Source: Kistimonas sp964291505 (GTDB lineage: Bacteria; Pseudomonadota; Gammaproteobacteria; Pseudomonadales; Endozoicomonadaceae). Taken from it: DNA of 64,000 bases. The position numbers were made by a program, and so were the translations under genes. Under the pieces are notes generated by a model. The model had not been told where the DNA came from and ran no database searches. It saw only the letters and a program-made list of their open reading frames with translations. Location: contig OZ220199.1 of the NCBI GenBank assembly GCA_964291505.2, forward strand, positions 1,488,001 through 1,552,000. Direction: 5' to 3'. Of this stretch, positions 1 through 9,043 are shown one piece after another. Each line of letters starts with the position of its first letter. Position 1 is the first letter of the stretch.

Positions 1-720
1 GGTGTTTTTCCATTGTTAGTGGGTTTCTCAACATCCAAGTTGTATTTTATCAGGAGATCGCATATTTCTCCTGCAAACCGTTTATTTTTAACCGCATAGT
101 GTAAAGCTGTATTACCTTTATCATCGGACACATGAGGGTTTGCATTTCCAGCCACTAAGGTGCTGACGACAGCAGGCGTACTGTTTTCTGATGCATATAA
201 GATTGGCGTAGCTCCCCAATAATCTTTATGCTCAACATCACAATTGGCCGCTAAAAAGTAACTGACAGTCGCTATAGGGCATTTTTCCGGATACCGGGAA
301 TCTATTTCTGCCGCATAAAATAGTACAGATCTTTTTAATATACGATCATCTAATGAATGAATATTCGAACCGGCATTCAATAACAACTCAATTGATTCCA
401 TACAGCCGCTCTTTGCAGCCATCTGCATTGGCTTAAATTCATGGTCGGGCGTGTTAACACTGGCACCCGCCGCTATCAGCATTTTAACAAGGCCGGGGTG
501 CGCCGCTTCAGCTGCTAGGGTTAACGGTGTTTTTGTACGGCTATCATTTTCCACTGCTCCTATTTCCAAGTCTGCCTTAGCGTCTAGCAGCATTTTAACG
601 ATAGCCCTATTACCGGTTTCCACAGCATATGCCAATGCACTGGAAGAACAACATTCACGGTAACTAGTACAGGTTATATATTCAGCGTTAACATCTGCAT
701 CAAAATTCTTTATCAAAAGC

Positions 721-795
721 TCTATAAGGTCACATTGTTCCCGTTTTATTGCTTTAGAGAGAAGCGTATCATTTCCTCCTACTGTTCGTGACTCA
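721..795. repeat. 75-bp perfect direct repeat, left copy
   Basis: These 75 bases are identical to 2444-2518, offset 1723. The two copies flank the decayed IS66 element. Weaker similarity continues on both sides, roughly 703-833 against 2429-2570, with small indels. The repeat lies in ankyrin coding sequence. It is much longer than the 8-bp duplication made by IS66 transposition. Confidence 0.9.
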
Positions 796-869
796 GATCA
801 GCGCTTAACGCATGCTTTTTGACAGGTTTGCTCCATTGAACCGATCACCAAATCGGTAACTCATTGATA

Positions 870-2414
870 TGGCAAAACTATCGTCCATATCACCGCAATA
901 ACTCCTTAAGAAAGTCATAGCCATGCATCCTTCCTGAAGATAACTAACCTGAAGCCGACACATTTTCTTGAGACTGGCGAAGGTATCGCGAGCCTGTCGA
1001 CCAGAATCGCTCCGAGTGCCGCCGCTTGATTATCCGCTTGACGTAATTCTCTGATCTGCTTTCGCTCAAGTTATTGCAATGGAAGACTGGGATCATCCAT
1101 ACCGCCAGTAGCTCTGGCTATGACTGGCAAGAGCTACCCAAGGCTTCTCGTACCCGCTGCAACCTTGTTTCCAGTTGACGGAAACTGCTGAAAATTTTTG
1201 GGCAAAGGTTGATCTGGATTTTCCTTGAAAGCACTTGAGGTCCCGGTAGAGTTCCCAGATACTGGCATAGCAGTTGGCTATTGCTCTTCCACCTGCTCGT
1301 TGTTAACCGGGATCACCCGCTCTATCGGACGAACGCAGAGCCAGCACCCTGAGCGTATAAACACATCAAATTGACCAGCGCCGTCACTTGAATGGGCAGG
1401 CAGGGCTGAACCCCGTGTGCAATGAGGCTACCATTCAGCATCGCTTCCGACGCTTTTTTACCTGGGGCCTTTCAGACCGCAATCGTTCAGAAAGGCATGC
1501 CACTTTTCCAGGCCATTGAACACCGAACGCCTGAAACACCCGCCACTTGGCTGAAACTTATTGTTCCTCCTCATGGCAGCTCAGGCGTGTGTTAGGGCTT
1601 TAGCGAAAGTTAAAAGATTCTGTCTGCATTAATCCCGGCCTACCATACCATGCGAACTGCGGGTTGCAATAAAAGTACAAACCGTTCTGCCACCGTTATC
1701 GAGCTGTGACAGTCTACCTGCAAGTAACCACATGGAGCAAGCCGTTGCCAGAAGCCCATCCTTTTCCTCTGAAAATCGTCATTGTTCAGGGTAAGCAGGT
1801 TGCTGAGTTCTCCTGCTATGGAACCTTACCCGAGTCCCAGTGTGATTCCAGCAATTGCTTACGGTCAGCACAGGGCATGATGCTGGCATCTAGAACATAG
1901 CAACGAAGGTGGTCCAAATGATAGCCCAATCATGGCCTTAGGCAAACGTCCATGCAGAGATTGACCATCGTAGTCCAGTTCAACTCATATCATTGACTTC
2001 AAATGACAATTCCTGCGTATGTGCTGAATATCTTTGAATACAGCGCCTTCAGGTATGGACTCTGGAGCAACCCGCTTGCAGGTGGGATCGTTTGGTTTTG
2101 GCGGCTTCAGCGTTTTTTCCGGGCAACGCCGTTCATCCGGTTAACGGTATCTCGCTTTTGATGGCAATCAGACTCAGATCCATCTGTTGGCTGATTGTCA
2201 CCTGCTCGCCTTCGGTAGGCTATTTTATGTCGGGTTTACCATTAAGCCCTTTCAGACGATGTATTTCCTCCTCAAGCCAATGCATCCTCTCTTTGAGGCG
2301 GACGTTCTCCTCTTGAGCCCTTGTTATGTAGTTGAGCATTTTTGTGACCAGTTCGTTTCTCTGGTCATCTGGAACAGCAAATGGAAAAGGCATGGTTGGG
2401 TATGATAGACGACA
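870..2414 (-). mobile_element. Decayed IS66-family insertion sequence
   Basis: This stretch is collinear with the intact IS66 copy at 9511-11180 and clearly recognisable along its whole length. It is 1544 bp against 1670 bp, having lost about 126 bp net through many small deletions and a few insertions or substitutions spread every few tens of bases. No transposase frame survives. The 22-bp terminal repeats of the intact element are no longer recognisable at either end. The indel-dominated pattern is unusual; it could be real decay or poor consensus over a repeat. Confidence 0.85.
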
Positions 2415-2443
2415 TCAGGTCCGGAATTAAAATTCTTTTTAAT

Positions 2444-2518
2444 TCTATAAGGTCACATTGTTCCCGTTTTATTGCTTTAGAGAGAAGCGTATCATTTCCT
2501 CCTACTGTTCGTGACTCA
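2444..2518. repeat. 75-bp perfect direct repeat, right copy
   Basis: This is the right-hand copy of the repeat at 721-795, identical over all 75 bases. It joins the 5' part of the split ankyrin gene to the decayed IS66 copy. Confidence 0.9.
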
Positions 2519-2948
2519 TTGATACATCGCAATAGCTTAACGCATGCTTTAAGTAACCTGACAGGTTTGCAGATCTAAAACATTGATATCCCGATTTTTG
2601 AATAATCGCATTGAAGATAATTGAGCATCTGTCCTCATTATTGAATCTGGGGTGTTATTATTTCTGGCTATGTCTGCGGGAGCTGCCAATGGGGGTATGT
2701 TATTCATAATGTTTCTTTCCTTGAAAAGGTTTAAGGTTGAGCATTAAACGTTATGGGCACAAGGGGTGACCTACATATAAGGTTGGCTATTTTTTAAGTG
2801 ATAAGTTTCCTACCGGTTTGCTTTGCTTATTTAAATAGCATTTGAGGTTAACAATTAACGCATTATGTTAGTGGTCAAGAGGCCTGCAGGTTGAAATAAA
2901 GTGATTCTACGTTGCCGATTAACGTCCATTCATAGAAAATGGGGCCGG

Positions 2949-3317
2949 TTACTTTAATAGGTCATGCCGGCCGTTAAACAAATCAGACGCGATGTAGCGA
3001 ATAATCGCGTAGGTATAGACAAGGCTGCCATTAACGAAAATACCGAATACCCACTCATCCAGATGAAACCCATAGGGTTTAAAGCCCTGCAGAAGGATAA
3101 TGCCCGCCAGGAAAACCACCTGTATCCGCAGCAGGGTAAATGTCTTGCTGTCGAACTGCTTGCGATGCTTTCGGCGGGTGCGAATCTCCTGCATCCGCTC
3201 CAGCAGCAGTTGATGGTTGGTTTCCCGCAATGCCTGTTCACTGACCGTACCGGCACGTTCCGGCCGTTTCTGGCTTCGGGAGGCAATGCGCTCCAGCAAG
3301 GCTTCATCGTTTGCCAC
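2949..3317 (-). CDS. Small two-helix membrane protein next to ImmA/IrrE protease
   Basis: This is a 122-aa protein of unknown function. The chosen start is GTG 3317, behind AAAGAGGT at good spacing and 46 bp after the protease stop; a longer open frame overlaps the protease gene and is less likely. The N-terminal half is charged and helical (ERIASRSQKRPERAG). Two membrane segments follow, near LLRIQVVFLAGIILLQGF and WVFGIFVNGSLVYTYAIIRYI minus its last residues. The tight same-strand arrangement suggests one transcript with the upstream ImmA/IrrE gene. A membrane partner or target of that protease is possible but is only inference. Confidence 0.7.
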   Translation of the reverse strand: MANDEALLERIASRSQKRPERAGTVSEQALRETNHQLLLERMQEIRTRRKHRKQFDSKTFTLLRIQVVFLAGIILLQGFKPYGFHLDEWVFGIFVNGSLVYTYAIIRYIASDLFNGRHDLLK

Positions 3318-3363
3318 GTCGATTACCTCTTTTATTATTCTTTTTTCATCCCTGACAAGCCTG

Positions 3364-3870
3364 TTATGCCAGCTTGAGGATATCTGCCCGCACCCGCACC
3401 GCTTCAGCACTGACTCCGTAGGTAGCTGCTACCAGCTCCGGTTCTCCTTCCCAGGTCATCCAGGTATGCCGGAAATGGTTCTCCGGCATCAGCAGTTCTG
3501 CCGCAAAGTGGTTCGCCTCTTGCTCACGTGGTGTGATGGCGCCATCGCGGTAATCAACATGGCTGCCTTCCAACTCACGGTGCAGAAAGATATGACCGAT
3601 TTCATGGGCCAGGGTAAACATCTGCCGACGCGGTGAATCCTGATGATTGATGTAGATAGTCTGCTGCCGGTGATTAACCGCGCCAGAAACGCGATCCGTA
3701 TCTTCATCCGGTTCAAACTCTTCGATGGTATAACCGAGGTAATGGATAATATCTTCGAGCGGCGTCGGAAACTGTTCACGCACGCCGACATTGATCAGCA
3801 GTTCTGTGGCCAGATCCCGTATCTGCTGGCGGTTATACCGTTGCTCTTCTGCCTGTACCTGAACGGACAC
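3364..3870 (-). CDS. ImmA/IrrE family metallopeptidase
   Basis: This 168-aa protein carries the zinc peptidase motif HEIGH at residues 89-93 and a downstream EANHFAAELLMP segment whose Glu118 is the expected third ligand. This is the signature of the ImmA/IrrE (COG2856) family, whose members cleave or inactivate phage-type or stress repressors. It starts at GTG 3870 with AAGGA upstream. No HTH domain is fused and no obvious partner repressor lies beside it; the downstream gene is a small membrane protein. The repressor it acts on is not identifiable from this window. Confidence 0.9.
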   Translation of the reverse strand: MSVQVQAEEQRYNRQQIRDLATELLINVGVREQFPTPLEDIIHYLGYTIEEFEPDEDTDRVSGAVNHRQQTIYINHQDSPRRQMFTLAHEIGHIFLHRELEGSHVDYRDGAITPREQEANHFAAELLMPENHFRHTWMTWEGEPELVAATYGVSAEAVRVRADILKLA

Positions 3871-3957
3871 CTTATGATTCCTTCTTATTTCCGGCAGCGT
3901 GTGAGATGAACCTTACCCTGTTTCAGGTCGCCATGACCAGCCACCGACACGGATGAG

Positions 3958-4266
3958 TCAATCATTAAGCTTCCGGGCGAGTTCTCCAATCTTGCTGTTG
4001 GCTTCTTCCAGTACTTCCAGACCAAGTTCAGTAATCCCATAGAACTTACGCTGCCGTCCTTCCGTTACCCGGGTTTCTTTCACGATCAATCCGTCGTCTT
4101 CCATTTTGTGTAACAACGGATACAACGTGCCGGGGCTGATCTTGTAGCCGTGGTCCTGCAGATGCTCCATCAACCAGGCGCCAAAGAAGGGTTCCTGGCT
4201 GGCATGCCGAAGAATGTGAATCTGGATAAACCCCAAAAACAGCTTACGAAGGATCTTTTCTTTCAT
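3958..4266 (-). CDS. PadR-family transcriptional regulator
   Basis: This 102-aa winged-helix protein has the PadR core: GAWLMEHLQDHGYKISPGTL minus its end, then YPLLHKMEDDGLI, followed by a charged wing and GRQRKFYGIT. It is transcribed divergently from fetA across a 54-bp gap that holds a short inverted repeat. It probably represses its own gene and perhaps the iron exporter. Ligand unknown. Confidence 0.88.
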   Translation of the reverse strand: MKEKILRKLFLGFIQIHILRHASQEPFFGAWLMEHLQDHGYKISPGTLYPLLHKMEDDGLIVKETRVTEGRQRKFYGITELGLEVLEEANSKIGELARKLND

Positions 4267-4277
4267 GGTCTTTTCTA

Positions 4278-4294
4278 ATATCGTATTTCGATAT
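4278..4294. promoter_or_regulatory. Operator-like inverted repeat between padR and fetA
   Basis: ATATCG and CGATAT are perfect inverted arms separated by 5 bp, in the 54-bp divergent gap. The position is right for a PadR dimer to control both genes. Binding is inferred. Confidence 0.5.
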
Positions 4295-4320
4295 CGTAAA
4301 TTGATAATACGGAATCATAC

Positions 4321-5022
4321 ATGGTGCAATCGGTTGCCACAATCCATCTACAGAAGCTCTCGGTTGGCCCACCCAATCAACGACTACTGCACGACATATC
4401 CCTAACGGTAGAGTCCGGAGAAACCCTTGTACTGCGTGGTCCCTCCGGCGGCGGCAAAAGCACGCTGTTGAAAACCCTGCTCGGAGGCCACCCGTGGACA
4501 GGAGGCGAGTATCGTCTTGAGGGAGAAACGATAACGGCCCAAAACATCGACAGGGTTCGTGCGGCGATCGCCTATATTCCGCAGCAACCAGATCTGGGCA
4601 ATGACACGGTTCTCCATTGTCTGCAGCAACCGTTCAGCTGGCGGAGTTTTCGAGCCAAACGCTTTTGCCGAACAACCCTGCTGAACTGGTTCCAGCAACT
4701 TGCGCTGGATGAATCCCTACTTCAGCAATCCTGCTCACGACTGTCCGGCGGACAGCGGCAACGTATCGCCATTATTCGCGCACTGATGACCGGGCGCCGT
4801 ATCCTGGTAGCGGATGAACCCACCTCGGCACTCGATCCTGAAGCCAGTCAGACTGTCAGAAACGTGTTGCTGTCAGGCTCCTATACCGTCATCTCCGCCT
4901 CCCATGATGCGGAATGGATTCAGCAATGCTCACGACGACTAACGGTCAAGGATGGCACATTGCTTGACGAAACCGCTCAACAGATCACAAATGCTTCATC
5001 CACGGTGACCGAACATGAATAA
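4321..5022 (+). CDS. fetA: FetA-type ABC transporter ATPase (iron export)
   Basis: This 233-aa ABC ATPase has Walker A GPSGGGKST near residues 39-47, a Q-loop, signature LSGGQRQR, Walker B ILVADEPTSALD and a switch His in SASHD. Length and pairing with the following UPF0014 permease match FetA (YbbL) of E. coli. FetA works with FetB to export excess iron and protect against oxidative stress. The stop overlaps the fetB start by 8 bp, indicating translational coupling. No strong ribosome-binding site precedes ATG 4321, so the exact start is less certain. Confidence 0.9.
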   Translation: MVQSVATIHLQKLSVGPPNQRLLHDISLTVESGETLVLRGPSGGGKSTLLKTLLGGHPWTGGEYRLEGETITAQNIDRVRAAIAYIPQQPDLGNDTVLHCLQQPFSWRSFRAKRFCRTTLLNWFQQLALDESLLQQSCSRLSGGQRQRIAIIRALMTGRRILVADEPTSALDPEASQTVRNVLLSGSYTVISASHDAEWIQQCSRRLTVKDGTLLDETAQQITNASSTVTEHE

Positions 5023-5821
5023 CGCCGCCACGATTCCATTCACCCATCTGATCGCCTTTTATGGTCTGCTGATCATTCCGTTTGCCATGCTATGGCAGCT
5101 GAAGTTGGGTGATACCCTCCGGAAATTTTCAGTCAGCCTGGTACGGATGACCTTACAGCTGGGTCTGATCGCCCTGTATCTGGAATTTCTGTTCCGCTTT
5201 AACCATCTGTGGTTCAACCTGGGCTGGCTGCTGGTCATGCTGATTGTCGCCAGCAGCCTGATTGTGAAGCAGGCGGGTTTATCAAGGCGACACCTGTTTT
5301 CCGTTTCATTCACCGCCCTGTCAGTCGCCTCGTCTATTGTGCTGGTGGCGATGCTTATGCTGGTGAAACCCACCCCCTGGTATGATGCCCGTTACCTGGT
5401 ACCGCTGGCCGGCATGTTGCTGGGCAACTGTCTCACCGCCAACATCCTCACGCTGGAGCGTTTCTATCAGTCCATCGACCGTCAGTATGATCGTTACATG
5501 AATGACCTGCTGCTGGGCGCCAGCCAGTGGGAAGCCTCTCTCCCATTCATTCGTGAAGCACTGAAAGCCGCGCTGAACCCCATGATTGCTACCACCGCCA
5601 CCCTGGGCATCGTCTACCTGCCCGGCATGATGACTGGCCAGATTCTTGGGGGAACGGATCCTGTAACGGCTGTCGCCTACCAGGTGATGATCATGACGGG
5701 GATTGCTATTAGCACTGTTATTTCTACAGTACTGACTCTTATATTGAGTCTGGGTGTCGGTTTTAATGCGCTTGGTTTACTGAGGGCTGAATTCATGGCC
5801 GATGTTGCAACGCCGGAGTGA
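5015..5821 (+). CDS. fetB: FetB-type permease (UPF0014), iron exporter membrane subunit
   Basis: This 268-aa polytopic inner-membrane protein belongs to the UPF0014/YbbM family. It shows about seven hydrophobic segments and the conserved cytoplasmic stretch LGASQWEASLPFIREALKAA, followed by LNPMIATTATLGIVYLPGMM and TGQILGG. These are the family's most conserved parts. It overlaps fetA and forms a two-gene operon under probable PadR control. Confidence 0.92.
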   Translation: MNNAATIPFTHLIAFYGLLIIPFAMLWQLKLGDTLRKFSVSLVRMTLQLGLIALYLEFLFRFNHLWFNLGWLLVMLIVASSLIVKQAGLSRRHLFSVSFTALSVASSIVLVAMLMLVKPTPWYDARYLVPLAGMLLGNCLTANILTLERFYQSIDRQYDRYMNDLLLGASQWEASLPFIREALKAALNPMIATTATLGIVYLPGMMTGQILGGTDPVTAVAYQVMIMTGIAISTVISTVLTLILSLGVGFNALGLLRAEFMADVATPE

Positions 5822-6100
5822 TAACCTCATCCCCTTAAAGCACCGTTCCAAAGCGTGGCGGCAGGTCTATAAGCCACACATAACGAGACGGTGCTCGTGG
5901 AGTAAGGCTGACTGTGGATCGGCTAGCCGCTGGCCCGATGTAATGCCTGTGCTATTGGAAGCACAATCCATCAAAATAGCTTACAAAAATACGGGTTTTA
6001 TTCGTTTTGAGGTGTTTTCAAAGGTTTATATATAACGAAAGCTAATAGCTGACGTATGATGTTTTTAACATAGTTTTCAATTTAAAGGGGATGTAACGTA
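5822..6100. other. Gene-free stretch after fetB
   Basis: No convincing gene is seen here. The 5' part (5839-5895) can fold as nested arms: AGCACCGT pairs with ACGGTGCT and encloses GTGGC/GCCAC. It could be a degraded element or structured RNA, but nothing identifies it. The rest is AT-rich leader sequence for the next gene. Confidence 0.4.
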
Positions 6101-6180
6101 CTCACATCTTAAAGTTATCCTGTTTATTCAAGCAATGAACTTCATTATCAATTAAATGTCCAAGATGTGAGGATTTTTTT
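6101..6180 (+). terminator. Long-range inverted repeat with T-run in the leader of the UbiB-like gene
   Basis: CTCACATCTT (6101-6110) and AAGATGTGAG (6162-6171) are perfect 10-bp inverted arms around a 51-nt loop. They are followed by GATTTTTTT, only about 17 nt before the next start codon. It may act as a terminator or attenuator-like leader, or be an operator. The long loop makes a classical terminator less certain. Confidence 0.45.
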
Positions 6181-6197
6181 AATGTGGAGTCAAAGAG

Positions 6198-7829
6198 ATG
6201 CTTGTCACATCAATGCCGCCAGCACAAATAGCCAGTGCAAATAATATCCCCAATGTTCAGGAAACCACGAATCAGGAAGTACTGCATGGGCTGGATACAC
6301 GTTTTGAACGTAATGATCAGGGAGTGCCTCTCAGTGAAAGAGAGATAAAAGGTCTTTTGTATCATGAGTGGATTTTTTTCAATTTCAGGCTTTGTCTTAC
6401 CGTAATATTTAGAACCTTTTTATGGCTACATAATTTGATTCAGCTTTTTAAAGCGAGAGACAATATTACAGGGGAAACCATCCGACAACTTAACAGCCAG
6501 GGGGGGATCATTTCGAAACTGCTTCAGGCTATAGGTTCCAGTGATGCATTAATCAATAATTTCTTCCACATACATAGAACCCATCCCAACTATGCAGAGG
6601 TTAAGCGTGAATTACGTAGAGCCATGCATGACAATCAGCAAATGTCTCTGTCAGAATTTAAAAAGATTCTGGATTCGAATAATCTGCCGTACAACCGGGA
6701 GCAATTAAACGAAGAGTATTATCGTAGTGATGAGAATAATCTAGGGGTAGGTACGGTTGGTCAAGTCACCAGGGTGCCCATGCAGGATGGCACAGTAAAA
6801 GTGGTCAAGGTTGTGAATCGTGATGTGGAAATGCGGTTTCTTGCAGATATATCGATTCTTGGAACCATACTATCGATCGCTACTTGCTGTACCGACGCCA
6901 TGGGAAGTGGCAGCAAGGAAGCGTTGATGGGCTTTCTGAATTCGATACCGCGTGAGTTTGATCTACGTTACGAGAAAAGCTATACCGCTATTCAGCAGGC
7001 ACGATTCGATGCTATCGATGAAGATCCTTATAATATTACAGAGGCAGCGGACTGTCGCTGTGATGCTGAAGCGCATGGTGTAAACGCCGATGAATGCCGT
7101 CGCTATCTCACTTTAAGGCCAGACAGGCCAAGACACGGAATTAATATAGAAAATATCTTAAACGTACCGATTGAGTATCGAACGCCCAGCACTGATGCCA
7201 CATTATCATCGCGCAATATGATGGTAATGGAGGAAATTAATGGTGTGACGATGAGTGCTGACGATGCTGATATTGAACGCTTAGTTCGCCTGTTACTCCA
7301 AAGCCATTATAGCCTTCCCGATGACGTTCCTATTCCTGATCGTGATGACTGGATTGCTTGGTTTAGAGGCGTTGTTCGGCAAAGTGCTTGTAACGGTTGG
7401 GAGCATGGTTTCTTTACTGGCGGTGAATGTAGCGGCGACATACATGATGGTAATATCATGGTTGCTATCATCGAGGGAAGAATTGTTATTTACCTCATAG
7501 ATTTTGGCAACTATATACTGGAAAGCAGGGATACTGTCATTTCAGTCTACACTATCATTTCTGCAATAGAAAAAGGGGTCAATGCACCTGATGCTATTGA
7601 AGCACATGCCAATGCCATACTGGAAGCAATGCGTCAGTTTGGTATTCGCACCAGGGATGATATTGATTGGAATAGTTTAAGAAATGATATTGTTCGAGAA
7701 ATACAGAATCCTGAGAATGAAGGTTCAGTTGAAAATATATCCTTGAAAATATTTGATGCTGGTTTTAATCATGGCTTAAGTGTTCCTCCCTCCATTTCCA
7801 AGCTGTTCCGTGCGAGGCTCGTTTTATAA
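6198..7829 (+). CDS. UbiB/ABC1 (ADCK)-like atypical kinase-fold protein
   Basis: This 543-aa protein is not a normal UbiB but keeps the family landmarks in order. A KxGQ-like helix (GGIISKLLQAIGSSDAL, residues 102-118) is followed by the nucleotide loop GVGTVGQV (183-190) and Lys204 in VVKVV. Then come REFDLRYE (252-259), a hinge MMVMEEINGVTM, the catalytic loop D-I-H-D-G-N (414-419) and the metal-binding DFG (435-437). In true UbiB/COQ8 the loop is alanine-rich (AAAS-GQV) and the catalytic loop is DPHPGN. The altered residues, the AT-rich gene and the absence of ubiquinone genes nearby argue against a housekeeping role. A host-directed or regulatory kinase or ATPase is an inference. A perfect-looking terminator hairpin follows. 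Confidence 0.72.
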   Translation: MLVTSMPPAQIASANNIPNVQETTNQEVLHGLDTRFERNDQGVPLSEREIKGLLYHEWIFFNFRLCLTVIFRTFLWLHNLIQLFKARDNITGETIRQLNSQGGIISKLLQAIGSSDALINNFFHIHRTHPNYAEVKRELRRAMHDNQQMSLSEFKKILDSNNLPYNREQLNEEYYRSDENNLGVGTVGQVTRVPMQDGTVKVVKVVNRDVEMRFLADISILGTILSIATCCTDAMGSGSKEALMGFLNSIPREFDLRYEKSYTAIQQARFDAIDEDPYNITEAADCRCDAEAHGVNADECRRYLTLRPDRPRHGINIENILNVPIEYRTPSTDATLSSRNMMVMEEINGVTMSADDADIERLVRLLLQSHYSLPDDVPIPDRDDWIAWFRGVVRQSACNGWEHGFFTGGECSGDIHDGNIMVAIIEGRIVIYLIDFGNYILESRDTVISVYTIISAIEKGVNAPDAIEAHANAILEAMRQFGIRTRDDIDWNSLRNDIVREIQNPENEGSVENISLKIFDAGFNHGLSVPPSISKLFRARLVL

Positions 7830-7844
7830 AAAAACAGATAACCG

Positions 7845-7890
7845 GTTGCGAGCTTATCATTCACATTTAAGTGAATGGTAAGCTCGCAAC
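7845..7890. terminator. Strong hairpin after the UbiB-like gene
   Basis: Twenty-base arms GTTGCGAGCTTATCATTCAC and GTGAATGGTAAGCTCGCAAC pair with one G-T exception around a 6-nt loop. They are followed by ATTGTTTTA. The hairpin lies between two convergent genes and is probably a bidirectional terminator. Confidence 0.85.
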
Positions 7891-7948
7891 ATTGTTTTAG
7901 CTTATAACGATTAAAATGTTCCCCACACTGACTCATCGATTCAAGGCT

Positions 7949-9043
7949 TTATTGAGGCTGATTCGTATAGCTACTTTTTATATACCATAACCCATTGTTG
8001 CCGGAACATTCCCTCTTCCAATTGGTGAGTTTTCCCTCTTCCTGCTGTAAACATCGCGCATCAAAGGCATCAATAATCCGGTAGGCATCACCTGCCGGTT
8101 CAACACTCCAGTGCAGGCTCTCTTTTTTCTTGCAACTGAAAGCACACACATCGCTCTCAGGTGGCTCGACATAGTCTTTGTCCTCACAGGGCCAGAGATA
8201 AATCATTGGCCATTCATTCGCAGCCAAACACCGCTGATTGGCGCGATTCATCAGCCTGTAAAAGCGATTGTCGACTTTTTCAAAGCGCCAGTGCTGACTG
8301 TTGTCAGTCTCTGAACAGTCATGAATTTGGGCAAAATCTTCCGTAGCGCTCATGCGGCGAGTGTCCTTTGCCAGACAGGTTTGAGTGGCCGCATTCTCGA
8401 TGATATAGGTTTCATCCCCAAACTCGCTCGCCGTCTTGTGGGAAGGTGGGTGCAACTCATCAATACGCCTGATTTTTTTTATCGTCTGGTCAGGCAAAAT
8501 GTCATAAAGGTCATCGTAGATTTCCTTGAACCGGTAAACACCATTTTTGTGACCAGACTTCAAAAACCGCAGGGATGCAAAGCCGTTGTAACGGGAGGAA
8601 ATCTCGATGGCCTTATACGGTTTAGTCTTCAAATCAATCGCGTAAATCCTGAAATCTGAAAACCTACCGGGCGAATTAATCGCTATTCGTCTTCCGATCC
8701 ATTCCAGAGGGTTCCTGTCAGCATCTCGGGTAGACTGGGCAAAATAAATGACATCCCGGTGTTTATTGTAAATAAAATCAGAAATCCTTTGTTTCTGGTG
8801 GGTTATCTGAACAACATCACCTGTTGACACATCTTTGATGAATAGCTCATTAGGCCCATGTTGCTCTTCATAGAGTAAGGTCGTAATTTCGAGGTGGCTG
8901 TCGGATAGAACCGTTTTTTTCTCAATATAAGCCGGTGAATGATAGGAGCAGCTGGGAGAGCACCCGGAGAGCATCAACACCAGCAGGGAGGCCATTGTCA
9001 CTCGATAATGACGATAGAAGAGTAACTGTTCCAAATAGTTCAT
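7949..9043 (-). CDS. Lipoprotein with propeller-like N-half and ricin B-type lectin C-half
   Basis: This 364-aa protein has a lipobox MLSGC near residues 24-28, so it is a probable lipoprotein. Residues about 50-190 resemble TolB/propeller strands (LFIKDVSTGDVVQITH). From about 210 onward there is a beta-trefoil with ricin-type units: TCLAKD ... SQHWRFEKVDNRFYRLMN, RCLAANEWPMIYLWPC, and SLHWSVEP ... RCLQQ ending in GLWYIK. QxW-type motifs are relaxed to QHW, LHW and LWY. A surface glycan-binding role is likely by family. An internal ATG at residue 17 would give a shorter, more typical signal peptide. Confidence 0.75.
   Translation of the reverse strand: MNYLEQLLFYRHYRVTMASLLVLMLSGCSPSCSYHSPAYIEKKTVLSDSHLEITTLLYEEQHGPNELFIKDVSTGDVVQITHQKQRISDFIYNKHRDVIYFAQSTRDADRNPLEWIGRRIAINSPGRFSDFRIYAIDLKTKPYKAIEISSRYNGFASLRFLKSGHKNGVYRFKEIYDDLYDILPDQTIKKIRRIDELHPPSHKTASEFGDETYIIENAATQTCLAKDTRRMSATEDFAQIHDCSETDNSQHWRFEKVDNRFYRLMNRANQRCLAANEWPMIYLWPCEDKDYVEPPESDVCAFSCKKKESLHWSVEPAGDAYRIIDAFDARCLQQEEGKLTNWKRECSGNNGLWYIKSSYTNQPQ

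Larger units (their letters stand above)
1..2707 (-). pseudogene. Ankyrin-repeat gene, split by an IS66 remnant and truncated by the window edge
   Basis: The minus strand is open from the window edge to about 799 and encodes ankyrin repeats with the usual TPLTLAAEAAHPGLVKMLIAAGA and GNTALHYAVKN type units. It has no start codon there, because an in-frame TGA lies just upstream. What looks like the 5' end of the same gene lies at 2707-2519. It starts at ATG 2707 behind an AAGGAAA ribosome-binding site and reads MNNIPPLAAPADIARN, then shifts frame before KLLRCINESRTVGG. A decayed IS66 copy and a 75-bp direct repeat lie between the two parts. The gene is therefore inactive as it stands. Ankyrin repeats mediate protein-protein contacts, and in symbionts such proteins are often host-directed. 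That role is inferred here. Confidence 0.75.

Noticed and set aside
5839..5895. Nested inverted repeats resembling a structured RNA or an integron attC site
   Set aside because: The arms lack the attC core and inverse-core consensus and there is no gene cassette or integrase. It is too weak to name as an RNA.
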